Shown in pieces: positions 6,501 to 11,828 of a stretch of 11,828 bases of DNA. Below the pieces are notes generated by a model that made no database searches, was not told the origin of the DNA, and saw only the letters and a program-made list of their open reading frames with translations. Within the stretch, counting starts at the first letter, position 1. Each line of letters opens with the position of its first letter. The DNA comes from Legionella longbeachae. Lineage in GTDB: Bacteria > Pseudomonadota > Gammaproteobacteria > Legionellales > Legionellaceae. The stretch is taken from positions 5,059 to 16,886 of the forward strand of contig JACPOX010000295.1 in NCBI GenBank assembly GCA_016191305.1, in the 5' to 3' direction. Made by a program: the position numbers and the translations under genes.

Positions 6501-8708
6501 TTGCAAATTGCTGCGCTTTTTCATGATGCTGCACGGGAAAATGAAGACAAAGATGAATGGGATCATGAGAGTGGACTACTGGTTTATTATTATTTGACTC
6601 AAACACTAAATGTATCTCATAAAACTGCTGTTCGTATAGCAGAAGCGATTGCCAATAAAGATATTAATCCCAAAGGCTATTTTAAAATAGTTCTTGGAGA
6701 ACACGGAGTTGAAGGTATTTTTGATCCCCAAATCAATAAAGACAACTTCATAAAACCAATTGAACATAAAATTCTTCATGATTTAGATTGTTTGGATATT
6801 GTTAGGGCTCGATCGGCCTTTGATATGTCTTATCTTGATTTTTACAAACAAATTGCCCAATATGAATGCTATGAAACAGCGTTCGAAGAATTGGCAGAAC
6901 TGTTGTGTGAGGCACGCAGCCTGGTTGCTATAATGGGAGATACTTACCGTTTAACTAACCCATTGATTAAAAAAAAATATGAACATGCAGATATTTACTC
7001 AGCTATTTCCACTATTTTAAAGCAATATCCATTTAAAATAATTAATTTACTTAGTCAAAAGCTATTAAAGTCCTCCCAATTGAAGCAACTTGAATTGGTC
7101 GATTTGACACCTTTCAATCCTGAAGCCGGATTACATCAGGAGAATGTGAACCGCGCGCTCAGAGAAGGGAAAATCTTCGCACGAGGTTTGATTTATCCTT
7201 CGGGTATTCTTAAAGATACAACGAATAGGAAAGAGAAGCCTGAGGAAACTTGCACTTATCTGGAACTGCGAAAAGATATGCGTACTCTAGGAATACCAAC
7301 ACGCAGTCAAAAATCATCAAATATATTGAAGCATGGCAATCCTAAGCGTTCTGCATCAATTATAGGGAATGGCAGTAATACACTTTACAATTCTTGTTTT
7401 TTTAAAATCAATGTGCCGCTTAAGGACCTTTATGATCTGCATTTAACTGATATAGGCAGTGGTCGTGGCAAAAAAAATCACTTGGACGACAATAAAATAC
7501 CTATTTCAGAACAAAACCTACATGATTTTATAAAAAAAATGAAAACCGGAGGCGCTACGATTCGCTTCCAAGCATTTGATTTCGACGCAAATCATACAGA
7601 AGTCATCATGCATATTAAAAACAACTTCGACGGCATTTTGTACTCTCAAGATCCGAACCTGTTTAATGTAGATGTTCATCGTACACCTGATTTATTCCAT
7701 CCCTATATTGCTATCTTACAAGCTTTTTATATCCGTAAAGCTTATGAAGAGAGTTATGATGCAACATATAAAAAATTTTTACATACATTGGGTCAGGAAG
7801 AGGGGCACAAGCAATTTTTATCACGTTTTGGAACGGTCAAAATATTGCCTATTTTTGAATATTCTGGTTTACATAATTTTTTTGTCAGAATTGAAGAAAA
7901 TCGATGGACTGAAGAGTATCTCATTAAGCTTTGGTGTGAATTGTGTGAAGCGTTTATGTTGAAAAAATTGGCATATAATCACTTTGGGGTTGAACGGTTA
8001 ACAGTCCATGATATAAAAATAATGGCTATGTATGGAAACGCTGATGATTCATACATGAAACGATATGAACCGGCAGATAGCAATTATCCCATCGAACTGC
8101 AAGAAAAAATTAATAATGCCATTGGTCAAGTCAGACAACGCATCATAGAAAACAACATAAATCCGATCATTAAAAAAATAAAATCAAATCGCCAGATGCT
8201 TTTAGACAATGAAGTATTCTTATGGATATTAAAAAATCCATCCATTTTGGACCTCTTAAAAACAGATATCGAGCTGCTCTTGCAAGAACCACTGACTTTG
8301 TCAGATTTTGAGAATAAGACACCTTCCAACATATTTTACTCGAAAAAATACATTGAAAATCAATTCTATAATATAGAACTGATGCATAAAGGAATTGAGT
8401 TGCAAGAACAAACTCTATATGTAGCAAAAGGTGAGAATGGTTTAAGTATCCATCTAAAAAATGATAATAAAGTCTATTGCATTCCTGCAGCTATACTTAA
8501 AAATTTGAAGATTCCCTATGATAAAGAATGTATTGTAGATGAAAATTATGTACGGCAGGTGTTGAAACCCAAAAATTATTGGCTCAGTATCATCGTAGAC
8601 AGTTATTGCAGGAGTCTATCTCCCTTTCCTGGTTATAATGTTTTTCATTATCCTGATGAAGTGGAAAAAATGTATGAGCCTACAGAAATCTCTGGGGGTA
8701 TTTTTTGA
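6501..8708 (+). CDS. PDE-containing half of the split effector-like gene (open fragment)
   Basis: The open segment actually begins at 6210, just after the TGA. TTG 6501 is merely the first usable in-frame initiation codon and has no ribosome site. Starting there (735 residues) keeps FHDAAR and DHESG but loses HGIAHTART, which in SidE-type phosphodiesterases supplies essential His residues, so a product made from 6501 should be inactive. Upstream codons 6210-6500 read as good protein (for example HAAWIFQHIYAIPYPN and ALYAAVFVNLYRKY) and belong to the domain. The part after residue about 170 of this fragment is rich in Lys, Asn, Ile and Leu and has no domain I can name; it includes GSGRGKKN and a long helical stretch with CELCEAFMLKKLAYNHFG. 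The fragment ends at TGA 8706-8708, inside a prfB-like frameshift context. Confidence 0.6.
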   Translation: MQIAALFHDAARENEDKDEWDHESGLLVYYYLTQTLNVSHKTAVRIAEAIANKDINPKGYFKIVLGEHGVEGIFDPQINKDNFIKPIEHKILHDLDCLDIVRARSAFDMSYLDFYKQIAQYECYETAFEELAELLCEARSLVAIMGDTYRLTNPLIKKKYEHADIYSAISTILKQYPFKIINLLSQKLLKSSQLKQLELVDLTPFNPEAGLHQENVNRALREGKIFARGLIYPSGILKDTTNRKEKPEETCTYLELRKDMRTLGIPTRSQKSSNILKHGNPKRSASIIGNGSNTLYNSCFFKINVPLKDLYDLHLTDIGSGRGKKNHLDDNKIPISEQNLHDFIKKMKTGGATIRFQAFDFDANHTEVIMHIKNNFDGILYSQDPNLFNVDVHRTPDLFHPYIAILQAFYIRKAYEESYDATYKKFLHTLGQEEGHKQFLSRFGTVKILPIFEYSGLHNFFVRIEENRWTEEYLIKLWCELCEAFMLKKLAYNHFGVERLTVHDIKIMAMYGNADDSYMKRYEPADSNYPIELQEKINNAIGQVRQRIIENNINPIIKKIKSNRQMLLDNEVFLWILKNPSILDLLKTDIELLLQEPLTLSDFENKTPSNIFYSKKYIENQFYNIELMHKGIELQEQTLYVAKGENGLSIHLKNDNKVYCIPAAILKNLKIPYDKECIVDENYVRQVLKPKNYWLSIIVDSYCRSLSPFPGYNVFHYPDEVEKMYEPTEISGGIF

Positions 8709-10728
8709 AATAAAAGCTACAAAACTTTTATATTATTCAACAATAGTCCAGGATAAAAATTTTCTGCTAAAGGCATATCCATTAGTTACTGATATGGTAT
8801 TTAATGACTTAATAGAGAAACTATGTGGTTTCCAACCTGAAACACCGATGATACAAGCACATAATATTATTCTTATTGAAAATCTTCTAAAATTTACCCA
8901 TTATTTTGGACTTGATTTAAAATTAAAGGAAGATTTGACGCTTTATTTTAAAGTCGCAATAAACTCCCTGTATTCTATCAATAATTATGAAGTAAATTCT
9001 TTAATTCGTTATTTAGCAGTTTTTCAAAAATACTTAAAAGATTATGGTCATCAAAACAAAGAGTTAATAGAGCACGCGGTGGACTGGTTGAAGAATATTG
9101 AAAAAATTTATGGAACTATAAAAGAAACACAAAGTATTGAGAAAGCTGAAATCCATGCTGTAATGTATAATTACTGCACTATTTCATCCTGTATCGATTA
9201 TAAGCCAAATGCAGATTTTATTTTTAATGTCGTAAATCAATTTGATTGCTTTGATTTAGATACCCTTCAATTAATCCTTTCGGCTTATGCACCGGCACAA
9301 TTGCCACAGAACCTATTTGATATTTTTATCGATAATGCCTGCAAGGAAAGTGAGTATGATTGTGCTGACGATGATTTACTTTCATGGTGTGAAGCGATAT
9401 TTAAGATGAAAGTTAATGTATTTAATAAAGAGTTTACAAAAGAACAGGAGCGTAAAGTTCATATAGTATTTGAAGAAAAATGCGTTGCTTATGTCAATTA
9501 TCTTCGTCAACTATCATTGAATGATATAAAAGGCTTAATGGCATTAATCCATTTTTTTCGAAAGATGAAAAGCTCAAAAACAATCTTTTATTTTTCAAGC
9601 ACTTTAATCAATTATTTCAATGAACTAGTCAAGAATATTAAAGAACAAAAGGGTGCTTTAGACATGTTTGAACATGAAAATTTTATCAAGAGCTATCCTG
9701 AGTTACCTCAAGAGATGCACATTAAAGAAATCATCGATACCTATACGAGTAACGAGTATGTAAAGTTACATCATCTCATTTATCTAATTAGGCAGTCGAT
9801 TCATGCGAATGAGCTTAAATCAGTTCAGTTATATCTTGATTGGGAAGTTGATCTTTTATCTTTACATCTTGATCATGGTATTCCTGAGAAGTGCTCCTTA
9901 TTTGAAATAGCCGTCCGCTGCCGGCAAGATAAGATCGTTGATTTTTTTCTGACAAAAATCAATTTATCCAACCAAGAAACTTTTAACACATTATTTAAGA
10001 TTATCATGACACATGGTAATGAAAATTGTTTACAACGACTTTTAGAACATGAATTCTCGGCACAACTTGATATCGCTCATTGGATACCGAGTGCAATTAA
10101 GCATGGTTCCATGAACAATTTGCAACTTCTATTCAAACATTGTTCGGACAACAATATTATGTTTTTTCAGAATCAATATAAAAATACTTGGCTGCATTTT
10201 GCTGTTTATTATCGACAGTTGGCTATGACGCAATACTTTTTAGATTGTGGACTGGAGGTGAATGCAATCACTACTACGGGAAAAACTCCCTTACAATTTG
10301 CGTTCGGTAATAATGACTTTAAAATGATGCGCCTACTTCTGAAACATGGGGCACAATTAAAGATGGAACAGTCATCTATTTTAGAAAGCGCCTGGACTTC
10401 ATCCAATTTCAGGACGATCAATTTTATATTGGAACTGTGTTTGAACAATCAGAATTTAATGTGTGAAGGTGTGAGGCAATTTATCAACATACGGCTTGAA
10501 TCATTAAATGATCTGAAAAATACTATGCAACAATCTAGCGATATGTCCCAGCTATATGAATTAAAGAAATTCGCGGCAATGCTTCTTCAAGGTCTTAAAT
10601 TATTTGATAAAAAAAACAAAAAACCGGAGAATTTTTCGTTGGAACAATTTTCCTTTTTTGCTCTTAAAAGTCTTCATGATAAACAAAAAGATGTGGAAGA
10701 AAATCAAGAACTATCTGTGAGAAATTGA
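8638..10728 (+). CDS. Ankyrin-repeat half of the split effector-like gene (open fragment)
   Basis: The frame is +1 relative to the PDE half and overlaps it by 71 bases. If translated alone it could start at ATG 8638 (696 residues) or ATG 8674; neither has a good ribosome site. The 673 residues after the junction (from EIKATKLLYY) are probably the true C-terminal part of the joined protein. Residues about 405-575 of this fragment hold four to five ankyrin-like units; the clearest are NTWLHFAVYYRQLAMTQYFL followed by DCGLEVNA, and GKTPLQFAFGNNDFKMMRLL followed by KHGAQL. Earlier units are weaker (SLFEIAVRCRQDKIVDFFL; HGNENCLQRLLEHEFS). The preceding 380 residues are predicted helical without a recognised family. 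The last 16 residues (DKQKDVEENQELSVRN) are acidic, resembling the E-block C-terminal signals of Dot/Icm substrates. No membrane segment is seen. Confidence 0.75.
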   Translation: MFFIILMKWKKCMSLQKSLGVFFEIKATKLLYYSTIVQDKNFLLKAYPLVTDMVFNDLIEKLCGFQPETPMIQAHNIILIENLLKFTHYFGLDLKLKEDLTLYFKVAINSLYSINNYEVNSLIRYLAVFQKYLKDYGHQNKELIEHAVDWLKNIEKIYGTIKETQSIEKAEIHAVMYNYCTISSCIDYKPNADFIFNVVNQFDCFDLDTLQLILSAYAPAQLPQNLFDIFIDNACKESEYDCADDDLLSWCEAIFKMKVNVFNKEFTKEQERKVHIVFEEKCVAYVNYLRQLSLNDIKGLMALIHFFRKMKSSKTIFYFSSTLINYFNELVKNIKEQKGALDMFEHENFIKSYPELPQEMHIKEIIDTYTSNEYVKLHHLIYLIRQSIHANELKSVQLYLDWEVDLLSLHLDHGIPEKCSLFEIAVRCRQDKIVDFFLTKINLSNQETFNTLFKIIMTHGNENCLQRLLEHEFSAQLDIAHWIPSAIKHGSMNNLQLLFKHCSDNNIMFFQNQYKNTWLHFAVYYRQLAMTQYFLDCGLEVNAITTTGKTPLQFAFGNNDFKMMRLLLKHGAQLKMEQSSILESAWTSSNFRTINFILELCLNNQNLMCEGVRQFINIRLESLNDLKNTMQQSSDMSQLYELKKFAAMLLQGLKLFDKKNKKPENFSLEQFSFFALKSLHDKQKDVEENQELSVRN
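8694..8708 (+). promoter_or_regulatory. prfB-like +1 frameshift site
   Basis: The 0-frame reads GGG GGT ATT TTT TGA. GGGGGT can pair with the anti-Shine-Dalgarno, TTT in the P site can slip +1 onto an identical TTT, and the stop is TGA followed by A. The E. coli prfB site is GGGGG TAT CTT TGA C, with three bases between the Gs and the slippery codon; here there are four. The +1 direction is exactly what joins the two halves. Alternatives are a one-base insertion in T6 or a sequencing error in that run. Confidence 0.45.
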
Positions 10729-10732
10729 GTGA

Positions 10733-10739
10733 AATAAAT
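10733..10739. repeat. Left target-site duplication AATAAAT
   Basis: AATAAAT here matches 10918-10924 exactly. The two copies flank the inverted-repeat element, with one extra A between this copy and the left element end. It lies five bases past the stop of the ankyrin half. Confidence 0.5.
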
Positions 10740-10740
10740 A

Positions 10741-10917
10741 GTAAGCGTCAACTTAATGTGAACAACTATATCAAAGGTAGTTGGATGGAGCGCTGTGCGC
10801 GTAATCCGGGAACCACGCGAAGCGGTTCATTTATGGTTTAATGTGCCATGCTGCGCATGGATTTCCTGGATTACGCGCACAGCGCTCCATCTCAGCTACT
10901 TTTTAAGTTGACGTTAC
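10741..10917. mobile_element. 177-bp MITE-like inverted-repeat element
   Basis: The ends are imperfect terminal inverted repeats: GTAAGCGTCAACTTAA at the left, and GTAACGTCAACTTAA as the reverse complement of the right end (one extra G at left). A second, longer pair of arms, 10777-10812 and 10863-10899, is inverted with only two substitutions and one indel over about 37 bases and includes ATGGAGCGCTGTGCGCGTAA. The centre has smaller hairpins: GAACC...GGTTC at about 10810-10828 and CCATGC...GCATGG at about 10847-10861. No transposase fits inside. The 7-bp direct repeats AATAAAT on both sides mark insertion by a transposase supplied elsewhere. Being almost wholly palindromic, it may also end transcription from both convergent genes. 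Confidence 0.7.
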
Positions 10918-11828
10918 AATAAATGTTCCGCATTAATTTTGACATCTCTTAACAAGTACTTCAAATGAACGGAATCTTTAGTAGAAATAATCTGCGAACA
11001 TTTACCAACGCCTATCCCTTTAACAAGATATCGTGCTGTTATAAATACACTATCGCCGCTATTCTCAAATGTAATTTTTCCGTGAGTACTTTTTACAGAG
11101 CAGCATTTACCCATATCATTCATTTTTATATCGTCTCTAGCTTCTAATTCAAGATCACTCCTAGTTTTTCCATCCACTTTTATCCCGGATTTTTGACTGT
11201 AAATCTTACATTCATCTTCTAGGTTATTGACATGAATTTTATTTCGGACATTGACGGTTACTTTATTTCCAATATCATGAGCTTTTAATCCACCTTTTTT
11301 ACTATTTAAAATAGACCCAATGTCAATATCGCAAACTTGTATGTTGCCGCCAACATCAATAGTCACATATTTCCCGATATTGCCAGCTATTAAACCTCCT
11401 TTTTGATTTTTTAGATTACAGCGGTTGCCAATATTTTCGTTAATGTCTATCTCACCTATGACATTAACTAATACATTGTCGTCTAGTTCTTCCGCGGTCA
11501 ATCCCTGCTGTCTACTAAATAGGCGAGAATATTTGCCAATATGATCGGCTACTATTTTTTCCAAAACGTCAATGGTTGCCTCTTTACCAATATTTCGCGC
11601 TTTTAAACCCGCATAGTTACTTTTAATAAAGCATCTGTCACCAATGTTCCCTAAAATTTCTATTGCTACATCTGATTGAATTGAAACAGAATCCTGAATA
11701 TGGCCCCAAACTTTAAATTTAAATGCCGTTTCATTTTTTAAGTTATTCGATACTAAAATTTTTGTTCCGCTTTCTATTGTGCCTTCAATGATTAAGCTTC
11801 CATTTATGACTTTAATTGTTGAATTTTT
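10914..11828 (-). CDS. Beta-solenoid-like 35-residue repeat protein, 5' end off window
   Basis: The minus strand is open from the right edge to TAA 10914-10916 (304 residues visible), so TTG 11564 is not the real start. The whole sequence is built of a 35-36 residue repeat, at least seven copies. The anchor -G-L-x-A- (YAGLKA, QQGLTA, KGGLIA, KGGLKA, KSGIKV, HGKITF) is followed by NIGKxVTIDVxxxI and then xxIGxxCxIxS. Alternating hydrophobic residues with turns at Gly/Asn fit two or three short beta strands per unit and a right-handed beta-solenoid, as in bactofilin or FapA-like folds; I cannot assign a family. No signal peptide can be judged because the start is absent. The stop codon lies inside the terminal inverted repeat of the adjacent mobile element; without it the frame would have ended EHLFHSISHR, overlapping the ankyrin gene's end. 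Confidence 0.72.
   Translation of the reverse strand, partial: KNSTIKVINGSLIIEGTIESGTKILVSNNLKNETAFKFKVWGHIQDSVSIQSDVAIEILGNIGDRCFIKSNYAGLKARNIGKEATIDVLEKIVADHIGKYSRLFSRQQGLTAEELDDNVLVNVIGEIDINENIGNRCNLKNQKGGLIAGNIGKYVTIDVGGNIQVCDIDIGSILNSKKGGLKAHDIGNKVTVNVRNKIHVNNLEDECKIYSQKSGIKVDGKTRSDLELEARDDIKMNDMGKCCSVKSTHGKITFENSGDSVFITARYLVKGIGVGKCSQIISTKDSVHLKYLLRDVKINAEHLL
10918..10924. repeat. Right target-site duplication AATAAAT
   Basis: This copy directly abuts the right end of the inverted-repeat element and equals 10733-10739. It lies within the last codons (His-Leu-Leu) of the solenoid gene on the minus strand. Confidence 0.5.

Larger units (their letters stand above)
6138..10728 (+). pseudogene. 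Split SidE-type phosphodiesterase / ankyrin-repeat effector-like gene
   Basis: The region reads as one gene of about 1529 codons if two interruptions are bypassed. ATG 6138 opens a frame (MFERKEQNNFLTEINS...) that meets TGA at 6207-6209 (codon 24). The same frame then continues without a stop to TGA 8706-8708, where a +1 shift in T6 (8701-8706) enters the frame ending at 10728. Reconstructed domains: an HD-like/SidE phosphodiesterase domain at about 60-280 with HGIAHTART (84-92), FHDAAR (His129, Asp130), WDHESG (Asp142, His143) and LHDLDCLDIVRAR (His214, Asp215); an unassigned middle of about 950 residues; ankyrin-like repeats at about 1240-1410; and a glutamate-rich C-terminal tail. In Legionella such proteins are Dot/Icm effectors, and SidE phosphodiesterase domains act on ADP-ribosylated ubiquitin; that activity is not shown here. 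As written the PDE domain cannot be translated whole, because the first in-frame start after the TGA is TTG 6501. It is a pseudogene unless the stops are recoded. Confidence 0.72.

Noticed and set aside
7672..8427. Three short ORFs on both strands within the effector-like gene
   Set aside because: All are shadows of the long frame and lack start signals.
10741..10917. Structured non-coding RNA instead of a mobile element
   Set aside because: The palindrome could fold as RNA, but terminal inverted repeats and matching 7-bp flanks explain it better as an insertion.
10914..11564. TTG 11564 as the start of the solenoid gene
   Set aside because: The frame is open to the window edge and the same repeat pattern continues upstream, so the true start is outside.
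1..11828. CRISPR array, tRNA or rRNA genes
   Set aside because: No direct-repeat array with spacers, cloverleaf or rRNA-like segment was seen.

Overview
The window is AT-rich and gammaproteobacterial in character. It most resembles the accessory genome of Legionella or a close relative. The evidence is a very large reading region that joins a SidE-type (HD-like) phosphodiesterase domain to ankyrin repeats and ends in a glutamate-rich tail, as Dot/Icm effectors often do, alongside Bcr/CflA and PAS-LuxR genes. The genus is an inference from protein character, not from a marker gene.

Layout. Positions 1-1710 (minus strand) hold the first 570 codons of a helicase that runs off the left edge: an N-terminal PD-(D/E)XK nuclease-like domain followed by a Rad3/XPD/DinG-type iron-sulfur helicase core. 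Next on the same strand is a secreted trypsin/V8-fold protein (1951-3069) whose catalytic His and Ser positions are both substituted, so it is probably a pseudoprotease. Positions 3070-3943 are gene-poor and contain a decayed short ORF and a palindromic repeat. A Bcr/CflA-family MFS transporter (3944-5170) and a PAS-LuxR regulator (5279-5989) follow on the plus strand and may form a transporter-regulator pair.

From 6138 to 10728 lies one ancestral gene of about 1529 codons, now split by an in-frame TGA near its start (6207) and by a +1 frame change at 8701-8708. The first half carries the phosphodiesterase-like domain and the second half the ankyrin repeats. The frame-change site closely resembles the autoregulatory +1 frameshift site of prfB (GGGGGT, four bases, TTT, TGA). 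It can therefore be read as decay or as programmed recoding. The early nonsense codon favours decay unless it is also bypassed.

A 177-bp MITE-like inverted-repeat element (10741-10917), flanked by 7-bp direct repeats AATAAAT, sits between the end of this gene and a convergent minus-strand gene (10914-11828, running off the right edge). That gene encodes a beta-solenoid-like protein with a 35-residue repeat. The element supplies the stop codon of the solenoid gene. Overall the window looks like an effector-rich, rearranging accessory region rather than a single operon; the genes are mostly independent transcription units.
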